Assembly: GCA_013399305.1 (NCBI GenBank)
Contig: VXAI01000189.1
Coordinates: forward strand, 1,355,323 to 1,419,322
DNA from: Rostratula benghalensis
Lineage: Eukaryota > Chordata > Aves > Charadriiformes > Rostratulidae
Length of the DNA stretch: 64,000 nt
Direction: 5' to 3'
Positions 1 to 12,997 of the stretch are shown one piece after another. The notes beneath the pieces are model-generated. The model saw nothing but the letters and a program-made list of their open reading frames with translations. It searched no databases and had not been told where the DNA came from. The stretch's first letter is position 1. Each line of letters opens with the position of its first letter. The translations under genes were made by a program, and so were the position numbers.

Positions 1-1463
1 TCCCATCCATGTTTTCCTAAAAATATCCAGTGCTGTTACCTCACAGCTCCCCTTTCCCATCCTGTGTCTCCCCGGGGAGATGCAGAAGCCTATTTGAAGG
101 CAAACAAGCCATAGAGCCTACAAGGTGTAAATATCTTTCACAAATGCCAACGCTGAAAAAGCCTGGGTGCCGGGAGTGTGACACACGACGACAGGCAGTT
201 CACGCCACACGAGGAGGGGGGGGGACAGTGTGGCAGCACTGCCTCAGCCACCAAGATGCGAGTGCATTGCACTTGGGCATCTCTGGACCCCCCCAACCCC
301 ACCCCCGGGGAACGGGGACACGGAGCATCTGGAGGGACAGGGAGCAGGACTACCTGCTCTTCGCCCCATGGCCTCCGCCTGCTCTCCTCACCCCCATTCT
401 GGTCACAACCCCCTCCCTCCCCTTTTCTGCCCCNNNNNNNNNNNNNNNNCCCCCCCTCCTCTCCCCAGCTTCTTTGGGCAAGGGGCCGATTTAAATAGGT
501 TGGCAGGAAGCCAGGAGCTCATCATTTTAATGCAGTGTAAAATGGAATGTGCATAATTATATGCAAGCCATATGTGAGGGAGACAGCTCAGCTGTGAATT
601 TCGGGAGGCTGCGAGAGGGAGAGAGCGAACAGTCAGGGATCAGATGAGATGGAGCGGAACGGAGAGCAAGTGTCACCCAAATGAACAGTGTAATGAGTGT
701 ATTGCTGACACTCCTCCTTTCACCTGCTTCTCCCTTTTGCTTTAACTCGAAAGCAGAAAATGCTGTAGATGAGAAGGGAAAAAATGCTGTATGCAAGCAG
801 GATTGCTAATGGGCTCTGGTAATGTCTCCATTTAAACTTCAGCTTTTGTAATTAACAGTGTAGTTCCAAATAACCGGTAACTTTTAATGCATCTTTGTCG
901 TTAAATATTTTGACCGCATTTGACTGAAGGATCATTGTTCTTGCTAGATGATTGCTCCTTTCAAAGCTTCGCTTAAACATGGAGGGGGAATCCATTTATC
1001 TATAATAGTATTACATGTAAATTATGAGTATGAAAACTTACTTATTTTACTTGGCCTTGCTGTTAAACTTAAAATACAAGTACAGTATCTAGGGATTGCT
1101 TAATCATGTCAAAACGTTTAAACGAGTACATATGTAATGTGATCCTGAAAAATGCAATGGAGTAAATTGAAACCCTGAGTAACTCACAGTTTCCAGCTCA
1201 AATATTTTGTTTGGGGTTTTGTCTTTTGTTGTTCTAATTATTACACTGCAATGAATTTGCATGTTCAACCTAAGCTATGTAAGAAAACAGCATCCCAAGT
1301 TCTCATATCTAAAAAGTGTACTAAGCATTTAAAGAAGCTTTTTAATAATGTTGTATTTTGGGATTCCCGTCTGTTTTAATGATCTGAGCTGTTATGCTTT
1401 TAGCTATTTTTTTTCCTTCCATTATTTGTAAGTCCCTAAATAGGCCATTATATTTCCCTTCAG
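1..1463 (+). other. SOBP: SOBP intron 4 (3' part)
   Basis: This is non-coding sequence upstream of the exon at 1464. I see no SOBP exon in it: the residues expected just before exon 5 (the first FCS zinc finger) are absent, so the preceding exon lies outside the window. The stretch at about 505-950 is AT-rich, with TAAT cores and little repeat character, and looks like conserved non-coding DNA. No transposable element was recognised. The intron ends in a pyrimidine tract and CAG at 1461-1463. Confidence 0.75.
434..449. other. assembly gap (16 N)
   Basis: Sixteen undetermined bases sit inside a C-rich tract (CCCC on the left, a C run on the right). The position suggests a homopolymer that could not be resolved. 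Reading frames through it are meaningless. Confidence 0.98.
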
Positions 1464-1559
1464 GCTAGAGATGAAGATGGACATGCTGAAAATTTTCCCC
1501 AGCAGCACTATGCTAAGGAAACTCCAAGACTTGCCTTCAAGAATAACTGCGAACTACTT
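1464..1559 (+). CDS. SOBP: SOBP exon 5 (internal coding exon)
   Basis: This is a 96-bp, 32-codon exon of sine oculis-binding protein homolog. It is bounded by a pyrimidine-rich CAG acceptor (1461-1463) and a GTAAGA donor starting at 1560, and both boundaries are phase 0. The translation begins [16 protein letters not shown] and ends NNCELL, which I recognise as the segment between the two FCS zinc fingers of vertebrate SOBP. Joining it to the exon at 37043 gives an uninterrupted frame through the second zinc finger (CELL then VCDWC). The exon has no start codon of its own and is too short to appear as a stand-alone reading frame. The number 5 follows the seven-exon structure remembered for mammalian SOBP and is an inference; the identity itself is firm. 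Confidence 0.95.
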
Positions 1560-2023
1560 GTAAGAATAACATACTTACAACAAGTCTAGATTGTTACTTT
1601 AGCACAGTGAAAACCGTTTTTGTTTTTTTTTTTTTTGAAAGGCTTTTGTTCATTATGACATACATTATGAAATATGATAGGTTTTTTTGTTTTTCCTGTT
1701 TAGCGTTCTAATGCTAGTTCTGCTATCCGTGAACAATTTAAGGTCTCAAATTGCTTGAAAAATCTCTTATATTTGATGACAGCACGTGAATGGCCTTGTC
1801 TACTACCTTGTTGCACGGTAACTCAGGGAGAGCCATGCAGGGAGCACAAAAAGTCAATCCCCCCCCCCCTTCTCCGAGGCACCCCAGAACTCACTCTCCC
1901 ATCCCCAGTTTAGCTCTGCCTTGTTTTTGGGCGGTGGGTTTTGCTCTGCTCTGACACACAGTACTCCCTTTAGAGCTCGCCTATTCCTCCTCTTCCTAGC
2001 TGCATGCAGGTGGGAGCATCCTC

Positions 2024-2073
2024 TCCTCTCCACTCCTCTCTTCTCCACTCCTCTCCTCTCCACTCCTCTCCTC
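2024..2073. repeat. CTCCACTCCT-type pyrimidine minisatellite
   Basis: Four to five imperfect copies of a roughly 15-bp pyrimidine unit (CTCCACTCCTCTCCT and variants) lie in tandem. They create shadow frames on both strands (SSPLHSS and GVERRGV repeats) that are not coding evidence. Confidence 0.8.
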
Positions 2074-5000
2074 TGCTGCTGGGAAAGAGCGAAAGCCAGG
2101 AAAGCACATACAGGGAGCCTGGAGTGTTTACAAGCCGTAAGAGAGATGATGTCAGCTGTGAAAGGATCTCTGTTCCAAAGCAGGGTTAATTCGCTGTTCA
2201 TTTTAGCATTTGCAGCTAGGCAAGATTAAAAGCAAGCGGGAATGCCTATTATATTTCTATTAAATGAATCTGTTGGGACCTAATGTTCTTGATTATCTTG
2301 CGAAAATGAGGGCTCCACGATGAGTTTTTCTGTTTGCCTAAAGTAAACAGAGAATGAATTGTAATACATTTAAGAGAGATTCAAGCATAGCTTTCCAAAA
2401 GGGAGTTTCAGATGCATTGGTAGATCTCTCCCTTGCATTCGCCTTTCTTCTCAGCCATACTTAAGTAAAATATATTGTTTGGTTAAATGGAAATATTTGT
2501 GGAGAGTCAGAACACGGGGTTATATTTTGAAAAAACAACACTTTTTTTTTTTTTTCTCATTCTAACTATAGAAGAGGTGGGTGGTGATGGAGGAGCAAGC
2601 TCCATTTCCTCTGCATTAAAACCCATGTCTGCCTCCCCCGTAGAGGATGCAGGGCCAAATGCTAACCTTGGTCTCCCAGGTGTAACGTCCAGCAAAGTCG
2701 AACAGGTGAACTGACGTAACCCAGTGCCAAAGCCGGCCCCCAGATTCAGGCAGCTGATCAGAGAAGCTCAGACTGGAGGGCAGCAGCCCAGGGGTGGTGG
2801 CCAGTCCCTGCTCCCAGCTCTGGCCACAGCACAGAACATCTTGGTCATACCTGCACTAGTGGGCCCACAGGTTCTCCTGTTCCCAAGTGTCCCCTGTGGT
2901 GAGCCAGCCCCTGGCTAGGTAGTAATAATAGTTTTGAGAGCCACAGGTGTCACTCGAAAGGGTCAGTTTGTTCCCAGTATAATTCTCCCCAGCCAAAAGC
3001 GACATCACCCCTAAGACTTGATCTCGGTATCTCCCAAACCCCTAACAAAGTTCCTGTTGGTTTCGGGGACAGCAGTTTATGTCCTAGGGGGATGAAATTA
3101 GACAAACATAAAAAGTGATTCCCCAGTGCAGTCACAATTCTTGTGCCAACCAAGTCAAACCGTTTCTTCAAGGCCATGTTTAATTACTGTGCCATTGGTC
3201 AAGTCAGACCTGACGAACCATCACAGCACACCAAGGTGCCCCTGAAGTCAGCAAGGCTTCTTGGTGCTGGAGAAATTTAAGACTAGAGTTGGGAGACAAT
3301 GCGATATAAAATAAGTTGTGTATTATTTAAATTTGAAATCTGCTTTATTTTTAGGGCAAGCAACCAATGAACTAATTAACACCCTTTGTGCTATTAAAAT
3401 CAAGCATTTGTTTAATGCCCAGTTAATTATTCCTCTATTGATATGCATTTAGGTTTGTGCATTATTATATCAGTCCTGTGCCTGGCAAAAGCTCAAGTCA
3501 TCCATGTTAGTCTTTCATGTGCTTTTTTGGACAAGTTTCAGTTCTTGTTTAAGGAAGTAATAAAAGCAATTTGTTATAGTTTTATTTTTCCTGTGCTATT
3601 GGAAACAAAATTGGCAGGGATGTAATCTTTACGCTATTTGCATGTGAAAAAAACCAAGTAGATGTATAATGAAAATGTACCTCTGCTATCTTTAAAGATG
3701 TATTTTAGGAACTTTCAGTGAAAATATGATGTTGAGTTTAGGCTTTGGTGGTGGGGAAATGAGTGTTATTTGTCAAAGATGCAATATGGTTCACCGAGGT
3801 AGTAGTTTTCCTTCTGTATTTTTACTTTTTTGCGAAACAATGCTGTATTAGAATGTGCTCAAGACTAAAGTGAATTTCACAGGAACTGACCATTAAGACA
3901 GCTCTCCTAAAGGCTAGTCAGTACTCCTACATGTGTGCTAGAAATTGTCTGCTTGAGAGGGGAGAGGGGAAAAAATAGGAAAGAAAGGAGTGGGGACAAC
4001 TGCTTCCTCTAAAAAAATTACTTTCCCAATGGTAAGAACTTACCCAGAGCCTAACTATGCAAGTCAGATGCTGGCTGAACAGAAAGGTGAGGTTTTTTTA
4101 AATGAAAGAGAAACTGAAACTTGTTCATGCTATTGAGAATCGGGAAATCCTTGGAGTTTTCTCAGCACGGTTGAGAGTAAGTACTGTAATAGCCTGTCAG
4201 GTGAAACTGGAGGCTTCGGCTCCAAAGTGCTTTCTGTGCTTCAGGGTTCAGCTGCCATTTTCCAGCAAGGTTTGATCCGGCAAGTGTGGGCTTCTCTCTT
4301 TGGGAAATGCTCCTGCTGGGAGGGTGCTGCCAGGCGGGAGGGATGCAGGGGCTGGGTCCGTGTGCCAGGGCTCTCCTTGCAAGAGCTGCGCTACTCCGGC
4401 TGAATCTTAACATCCCAGGTCACCAGCAGGCAGGACAAGCTTTAGCTCCTCAGTACTTGGAGGGACTTGAAAGCATAGTAACATAGAACATTACAAATCG
4501 TATGCTTTCTTCATTGCTTACTCCTCAGAAGAGGAGGTAATGTGGGTAGTGAGGTACAACTCAGCTATTTGAGGCTTCTTTTTGAGAGAGTGCTTGATAG
4601 GAAATAGGAGGAAGAAAGGTATAATTTAGGCAGAAGAAACCCCTGAAGTGCTTAGGGTAGTTTGGCGCACTAAGAAAAGCACGGACAATTAAAGATTTTG
4701 GTTGGTGTAGAAAGCCATTGTGCAGTTACGGGATGAGGTTAGGGTATTCCTTTCCTGCACTAAATCCAGATACGTTGTGTCATGCCATTTGTTGTAGAGC
4801 ACAGAAAATAAAGCGGTTTAGATGCTGTAGTCAAAGAGGACATCACATTTTTCTTGTGAGCTTTTCAGTATTTTTGAGAATCCTGTTTTTTAAGTTTAGC
4901 TACCCATGATAAATACTGGGAACTACATAAAACAAAGCTATTTTTAAAAGAGTCAGGCTAGCATGCTGTCTTGGCCAGCCATCCAGCCTTCTCTCATAGG

Positions 5001-6803
5001 CACTGCCTCAGGATTTTAATTTCTTATTCCACGAGTGGCTGGAAGCTTTTCTTTCAGGCACATCTCTTTGTTTCCAGAAGGAAAAGGCAGAATTTAGTCA
5101 TCTGGAAGCCGATTATCAACGAGCAGTCCAGTCCAGCTAATAGTGGATGTGGGGAGAGAGATGGGATTAACTGCAGAGAAAGGGTAGGCTGGAGTGAAAA
5201 GGCCAGTGAAAAGCCCACAGCCCAGCTCTAGCCAGCTGAAATTCCTAAGCCATTGCCTAGAGAAAGGAAAAATCCATCTGGCACCTACCCAGGTTAGTCA
5301 GGGTAGGAAGAGCCATGCTTGGATGCCTTTTAACAAAAGTGGGAAAGAAAAACCAACAGTTCGTCCTTCCCCGCCCCCAGTTCCCCAGAATATCGAGTCA
5401 AGGTTTCAGACTGGCATGCTGCTGTATGAGCAAAGGAGGGTTTGATGGGTTAAGGAAATTAAACGCTAGGTTGCTTTCCAGCTCATTTGTTTATGAAGAT
5501 GATCTGAGTACCACCCACCACTATGGGATTACATGTAAAGCAAATAAACAACCAAACAAAAGATAAGCAACCTGAAAACACCATTTCCAGTTCCACACCC
5601 AGCTGTGACCCACAGTTTTCCTGCAGTAAAATCATGATCTTTTCCTCTTTGAAATCAGAAAGTTTGCCCCTAGTAGTTCTGCTCTGGGAGGATAAATTCT
5701 TGAGTCTAGACTGTGATGAATTATAAGGTAGTCCTGGCACTTAAAAGCTGCTATGTAAAAGACACAAAATAAAACATGTTTGTTACTGGTTTTAATGCAG
5801 ATTCACCTACGGCCAGTTATCTTTACTCACTAACAAAAAGAGGCAGAGAAAGAAAAAAAAAACGGATCTGAAAACAGATCTGCAACTCAGACATGAAATG
5901 CAAAATGTTCTCCCACAAGCAAAAGGCCTTTGGGGAGGCTATGGAAAGGCTGAAGGGAACCAAAGCTACAGCTAATTCTTCGCTTGAAGTCACCTTTGCT
6001 CTGCTGTTCCAGCAGTGGATACAGGGTGAGGAAGCATGGCACATGTGGGGCATCCGGCCAGGGGGGCAAGGATGCAGGCAGGTTAACCTCAGCGTTATGG
6101 TACTGGAATGTGGGAAACATTTCATACCTACAAGACTGATTTTAAAAAGCACTGAGAATATTTGTGATCAAATGAGGCCAGTAAGTTTTGTAGTTGTAGT
6201 CCAGTTAAATGTAAATATGCATATTGGTATCCTATGGAGGCTGTGAGAGTTTTGGTTTCAGGAAGTGAGGTTTCAATTTGTTTTTCTAAAGGTACCTGAT
6301 CTGGTTTCTGTGCCCCACTGTCAAGCAAAACCGCTCCCTGTTAGTTCTTCAGTGATAAAAGAAAATACTTCTCAATCCATTTATAATCACAGTGCCTTCA
6401 AATGAGGACTGAATCAGGGGGTGATAGCTTTGCTCATTCCCCTCTCTTGCCTTTACACCCTTTTAATCTTTCACGCTGCCTCCTTATTCTTAGCAGAGAG
6501 GAGAGAGAAAGCAAAGGCTCTTCCCCCTGTAGCTCTCCCTAGCTCTTCCTTCATCCTTTTAGGTGCAAACCAGCAGAGAGAGAGGGAGAGCGCCTCCTTC
6601 ATCCTGGCCCAGGCTTTGGCATGTGCAGAGCCTTTGGCCAGACTGCAGGATTGGTAGTGGATGCAGGGGACACATCTAGCCTTGGGGTACCTAGGGTGCT
6701 CAGGGTACCAACCTTGCGGTCAGGAGGTGATTTTGCCATCCCAGAGAGGTGTGAGAGGGGAAGAGAGGGATGAGACCTATGACATCCTGTGGAGCTCCAG
6801 GTC

Positions 6804-6953
6804 ATACCCTGGAGGTATTTAAGAAACATGTAGATGTGGCACTTCAGGGCATGCTCTAGTGGCCGAGATGTAGGGGGTTTTTGTGTGTGTGTGGTTGGAC
6901 TCAGTGAGCTCAGAGGTCCTTTCCAACCATGAAGATTCTGTGATTCTCTCATA
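6804..6953 (+). mobile_element. CR1 LINE, 3'-end fragment
   Basis: This is a severely 5'-truncated CR1 retroposon of about 150 bp. It starts with CCTGGAGGTATTTAAGAAAC, the region encoding the last residues of the reverse-transcriptase ORF, then runs through the typical 3' UTR (GGTTGGACTCAGTGAGCTC, then AGAGGTCCTTTCCAACC). It ends in the degenerate octamer tail GATTCTGTGATTCT that CR1 carries instead of poly(A). It lies in the same orientation as SOBP. The copy is divergent, with a GT-rich interruption near 6880, so it is an old insertion. Confidence 0.85.
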
Positions 6954-8174
6954 GAGATACTAGTACCAAGTGTGCTGACAGTTAAAACCCCCACATTCGT
7001 GCCTGCCACTCTTTCAGCATCACTTGATGTTTGCTGCGTCTCATTGCTGGTGCTACTTTTTGGTGGCTTACCAATGGATTTCATCAGTTTCTTGCTCAGT
7101 TTGCAGGCACAATCTGATAGTGATTGGTCCTGCTCCGTCAGTTGCCCCATGGTGTACACAGTGATTTGAGCAAATGGTTGTGCAGAACTCATAACAGCCG
7201 ACGGAAAGCCTGCTGTTGGTTTCAGGGACTTTGGACCAGGCACAGGGAGCTGTCAGAATGGCAGTTATGGCTCTGGAACAGAAGCATTGAGGAAAGCAAT
7301 TGTAGCAGTGAAATGATACTCATTTTCTTAAAACCTCAGTAATCTTGGCCACATGAAATTCAACCTTTCTTGTGACTGAAATAACAGTGGGGCTTAGGTC
7401 ATATCGTAGACTGTAATGTTTCATTTTCAAAAACTTTCATGAGTTATAGCAGAATATTTTAGAAAGAACCTCCCCAAAACCCCTGGCATTCTGTTTCTTT
7501 TCAAGCAAGGGCAACAAACCAGGCAAAATTACTGTAAAGGGATTTTGGGGGCCTTAATTGCTGCCAGGCTGAACAGAGGGCTATGTGGCGCTCACCTTAT
7601 GCACGCTCCTGGAGGCTTTTGAAGACCTTGGGCCCTGGGCAAATGCACTGAAAAAAGTCAGGGCTCAGCCCATGGGCAGATTTGCAGCCCTGGGGGGAGA
7701 GGAGAGCCCCAAAACCTGTCTCTGGCTGACCCTTCCTGCCCACTGCCTACCTGTACCCTGATAGGCATCTCGCTGGGATAATGCAGGACCGAACACAGAG
7801 CTGCAGCCTGCCAGCTGCCCGGCGATACGGCATCCCCGGGAAGTGATAGGCTCTATGCCTGTCTACAGAGATCTATTTACTGTTTTAAGAACAAATGCAT
7901 CCACTGTCTTGCCGGCTCTTTCTTGCCCTGCTTTTTAATTGTATGTTTTTCTACCCTGTAATGGGAATGAAGGCTGTTGTTACTCGCTTTACAGCAGCAG
8001 GGGCTGGACTTGGGAAGTTTGGGCCCTATTTTTGGGGCTGCAGCAGACCTTCTCAGGGGTCTTAAGAGATCTCAGTCTTTCAGGCCTTCTATTCCCCTTC
8101 CCCCATCCTGCACTACCATCCTGCTAAAGTAATATGTCTTTTTTCCTTGATTCACACCGTATTTAGGACTCCAC

Positions 8175-8240
8175 CACCCCTGATCCAAAGCCCAGTAAAA
8201 TCAATAGGATCCCTCTTGTTAACTTTAAGTGGGCTCAAAA
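8175..8240. repeat. possible remnant of an ancient palindromic element
   Basis: CTGATCCAAAGCCCAGTAAA followed by an imperfect inverted counterpart ending AAGTGGGCT resembles the old short palindromic repeats, probably MITE-like, that are scattered through turtle, crocodile and bird genomes. The match is from memory of the general pattern and is decayed. No terminal inverted repeats or target duplication could be confirmed. Confidence 0.3.
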
Positions 8241-11200
8241 TGACATCCTGTGTTCTGCAGACCAGAAAAGTCAAATAACTGCTTTGAGACATCTTCCTCC
8301 TCTCTGACCAAAAATTGCTGTAGGGCAGCTAACAGCTAATTTGAAGTGTAGAAAACATGATCTTTATTAATAATATTTAAGATGAAGTCTGCAATCAGAG
8401 ACCAGCTGTAGGAACTTAAGAGAAAATACAATCCAGTCATAGCAAGTTTGAGATAGAAGCTGTACTGGAAATAAGACCCAAACCTCACTCCTTTTATATT
8501 TGTGGTTAGGGAGTGACCATAACCTGTGGCATTAAGGAGGGTGAGGGATTCCTTGTGCCATTGGCAGATGTGAGCAAAGGAGTGCCATTAACCCTTGAGG
8601 GCAGCAAAGAGAAGTCTCTGCCTGTTCCCAGCAACACATAAAATACAAGGTATAAATCCCCAGGAGCACAGGGAGCCGGGAGAAGGAAGGGAAGGGGATG
8701 ATAGGGATAGAAAGAATGAAGTAGCTCTACATAACCCCCACTTTTTGGGTCTGCCGGACTGAATTAAGGAAGACAATTCAGGGAGCTAAAGAGATGGAAT
8801 AAAAGGTGTGACAGTGAGAGGAGCAGGCAGCATGGGAAGATGGGCCATGGGAAGGGGGCAGATTAGGGAAAAAACGTGGCTACTGCCAGTGGATGTTTGG
8901 CTTCCCAGAGTAAAGAGCAAATCGTATCCCCTTTCCTACAGCACTCGTCTTGAGTACACTAGAAATAGCAAGCAACTTCGCCCCAGTGTCTCTGGTTTAG
9001 CATTTTCCTTCATACCAATACAGGTGCATTATTTTAGGATGTGACACTTGACACTTTGTGAGCACAAGCCTGCCTTTCCTCAGAAGGAGGCATGTTTTCT
9101 AATTTTTAACATCGCCGTTATTGTTATTATTTTGACAGAGGAGCAAAATGCATGTCTTAAAAAGGAAAATAATTGAAATCCCATTACAGCCCCAATTCTG
9201 TCATCTTCCTCCGCAGAATAAGCATTAAATTTTTTATTAATAAGTGTGCAATTACTAGTGACCTCTGAATAATTTCTCCAACCTAGGTTTCTCCTCACTG
9301 CAATGCTGTGTTATATTACTCTATTTTTATTCTTTGCTTCCCTCATTTTGATGTGTTTACCGAAGTCATAATTTTCATATTAAACATGTTCCTGTTGAAA
9401 AATTGCTTTTTCAAAAATGATTTAAAAAACCCCCACAACAATGTTTTTATTGTCTCGGGATTTAAACTAGTAAAAAAAAAAACTTAAGAAACTGTTGGCT
9501 GAAAACACATTTTTAGCAGGCTACTTCTTAATAACCATTTCAATAAATTTTAAAGTAAAAAAGCCTGACAAATATTGTCAGTCTTTCCCCCACTCAAATC
9601 ACTATAAAACTGAGGAAAAAAACCAGGTTTGTGTCCCTTGGAAAGAAAACCAGTAGTGAATCGTGGCTTTGCTTTATGAAACTGGCATTCATAACCAATT
9701 TAAATAAAATTCAGACAGTTTTTATAGAACATTAAAGAATAAAGATATGCCTTGTTCCGAAGGAAGTGAAGTGTGGTGAAATAAAATTCATTGGATTTCC
9801 TTCCACATAAATTGGAAATAAAATTTCCTAAGTCATCACCCAGAGCTATAAATATTTTCTTCTTGGGGTCCGTGCAGGAGATGCAGATGGCTCAGTATGG
9901 GCCTGTGGGGTGTCCCAGCAGCTACCTGGGAGAAGCCATCCCTCGCACCCCATCTCACCAGGGCCGTACCTGCAGCTCAGGTTCAGGGCATAAAACTGGC
10001 TTTAGTCCCTTGGTGCTCACGTCTTTTTGCACCTCTGACCCTGTCTCTCACTCCTGCAGGGTGTTAATGAGAACGGGGTTTGTCAGTTCTGAAAAGATGC
10101 CTATGTAGACCAAAGTGACTTTCCATTAACAGTGCAATTGGCCTGTTCCTCATCTTGCTGCATGTGTTGTCCTCCTCATTAACAAAGAAAAAAAGTCTGA
10201 AGGCTTTGACCCCTTTAAGAGCCAACATATAGCAGTAAGAGCGTGAGATTTTGAAAATTAGGTGCCTGTGGTCTCTCTATTTCTCAGCATAAAGATCCAG
10301 CCCGTGAGAAAGAGAATTGCAAAGAGCCTGGCCACCATTCAGCTGGACTCCAGGGAGACTTGGGGGTGCTCTGGGATACTGAGTGTTGTGTGGCCATCTC
10401 TCTTTGGGAATCCTTAGGACTGTGCAGGATTTCCAGGAATGGCATCCCAAGGAGGCAGATTAACGTCATGCAGTTATCTGAAAGGCACACCAACAAAAAT
10501 CTTTTCTGCAAGGAGTGGGTATCTCACTGCTGTCTGTAGCAGACACCATTTTTACATCTCAGCAGTGATATGTGTTATATTGCTTTCAGGATGGGAAAAA
10601 ACCACCCCAAAATATAAATCCTGTATTTTATTATAGAAGTTAATACCAATAATTACTTAAAATTTAATGAATTTCAGTTCTCACTTAATTGCTTTTGAGT
10701 AGTTCACTTAACTTATTAAAAAGAAGCAAGGACATATTCATTTAATGAGCAGCAGCAGCCTTGGCCTAGCATCTGCCTACATTCTCTTTTCAATTAATCA
10801 ATTATAGTCCAATGGTGTGTAATTACACATTAAGAAAGTTATTGGATATCACAGCATGGCTGTCCCAGGGGGCTCATGAATACACTAATATAACACACCT
10901 GTAATGACCTGTTCTCAGATCTGCAAATTGCTCCCATTTCTCTCTCTCTCTCATTGCTAAATGAAGATGAGAGCAATTACCATTAACTTTTTGAGTCACA
11001 TCTAGTCAATGAGAGAGAAAAAAGATCCCTACCAGCATTCATAATAAATCTGCCTGTTGGTACTGAGTATTTTAACTGCACCAGGCATGGAGTTGGAAGG
11101 CAGTGAAGGCTCATTGGGATCGCACAAGATTGTGGAGATCCTGGGGCTGGTCTGGACTGAGCACACTCTTTGCCTGTACACGAGAGAAACAGGCAAGCAG

Positions 11201-12235
11201 GAAAACATCCTCTGATCACATCCAGGCATAATTTGTCTAGCTTGCTTTGAATCAAACCAAACTCTGGAACTGATCCCTATGCAGTGGTTCTAAGTCTTTG
11301 CATAGCAACTAAGCCGTGTTGCTGTTGTGTTGAGGTTTTTTTCGAAGGCTAGAAAGAACAAAATTTACTATGTAATGGCAGAAAGGCTTTGGTTGTGTGA
11401 GAGGATACAGTCACTGATGCTCTCTTATTAATGCATAACAAATGAAACCAAGGAGAGACTCTTAATCTGCATAATGAAGTCTGACAGATTCTAAATTGGT
11501 GATTTAGTCAACTAAAGGGTCCAAAAATGCTCCGTGGAAGTGAGCTTTTGATGGCTCCGTAAGTCAAACGGGGGATGATATCTGTCAACATTTTTATAAA
11601 TGTTGTCTTGCACAGTGTGATTTTGATGTGCTGTTGTCTCTCTCTGAGAAGAAGTGTGTGTTTCCCTACATGCAGTTTTCTTGTTCATGCTCTCGTTTGC
11701 AGACTGGGGTCTTTCAGGTGGGTGTGCATGCAGATCAACATGCAGCAATATCTTGAGCACAGCTATTTGTTACAAGCAGGGTCTGTTTTGCTCATAGTAA
11801 TCGGAATTATTTCCATGCTGTAAGTCTTCAACACACTAGCATTAATGACTTCAGTGAAACCTTCATTGTGCTGGAGGTGCCTTCTCTTTTTAAGGACCAT
11901 GCATGTCTCCTTGTTCTTGATATCCCTCAGGACAATGCTGTTGTGGGATTTGGGTGGTAAATGTTGCTCTCAGTTGCACCCATGGTGAGGCTATGGATGT
12001 TTCAGTCTGAGCTTCAGCTGGGTCCACCTTTCAATCTGGTTTTCACCTGTGCCACACTTCTTCTCAGTTCCACAGCACCTTTTGGTTTAGGACACAGTTC
12101 AGTTCAGCTGTAGCATCTCAGTATTTAATATCTGGGTTAGACTCTCTCTCTAGGTCTCAGTGATGGTTTACAGAAGAAGGCAGTCACTTCTGAAGTGTGA
12201 TTTACTCAAAATAATTAGGTGCTGATTTAGGATTG

Positions 12236-12997
12236 GTTAAACAAGGCCAAGTGCAAGGTCCTGCGTGTGGGTCAGGGCAATCCCAAGCACCAATACAGGC
12301 TGGGCAGAGAATGGACTGAGTGCAGTCCTGAGGAGAAGGACTTGGGGGTATTGGTTGTTGAGCTCAACATGAGCTAGCCCAGAAAGCCAGCCACATCCTG
12401 GGCTACATCAAAAGCAGCAAGGTCAGCAGGTCAAGGGAAGTGATTTTGCCCCTCTACTCTGCTCTCATGAGACACCACCTGAATTGTTGTGTCCAGCTCT
12501 AGGGACTCCAACATAAGAAGGACATGGGCCTGTTGGAGTGAACCCAGAGGAGGGCCACAAAGATGATCAGAGGACTGGAGCACCTCTCCTATGAAGGCAG
12601 GCTGAAGGAGTAGAGGTTGTACAGTCTGGAGAAGAGAAGGCTCCGGGGAGACCTTCTAGTGGCCTTGCAGTACTTAAAGTGAGTCTACAGGAGGGATGGG
12701 GAGGGGCTCTATCAGGGAGTGTAGTGATAGGACAAGGAGTAACAGTTTTTAAACTGCAAGAGGGTAGATTTAGGTTAGACATTAGGAAAAAATTCTTTAC
12801 TGTGAGGGTGGTGAGGCACTGGAAAAGGTTGCCCAGAGAAGCTGTGGATGCCCCATCCCTGGAGATGTGCAAGGCCAAGTTGGATGGTGCTTTGAGCAAC
12901 CTGATCTAGTGAGGTGTCCCTGCCCAGGGGAGGGGAGCTGGAACTAGATGATTATTAAGGTCCCTTCCAACCCAAATGACTCCATGATTTTATGAAA
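12236..12997 (+). mobile_element. CR1 LINE, 5'-truncated copy
   Basis: This fragment of about 760 bp covers the C-terminal part of the CR1 ORF2 and its 3' UTR. It starts near AACAAGGCCAAGTGCAAGGT (NKAKCKVL in the reading frame) and ends with AAGGTCCCTTCCAACCCAAA and a degenerate ATTCTATGA-type tail. The recognisable frame DIRKKFFTVRVVRHWKRLPREAV lies at about 12780-12840. The upstream frame is broken by in-frame stops, and a short deletion seems present near 12370, where the usual spacing between NMS and the following AAQKA segment is lost. It is a dead copy inside SOBP intron 5, in sense orientation. Confidence 0.93.

Noticed and set aside
6599..7243. 214-codon frame on the - strand, with a hydrophobic frame opposite it at 6972-7169
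   Set aside because: It runs antisense through a CR1 fragment at 6804-6953 and the rest matches no family I know. The part at 6985-7190 reads protein-like (GQLTEQDQSLSDCACKLSKK) but no splice sites or homolog support it.
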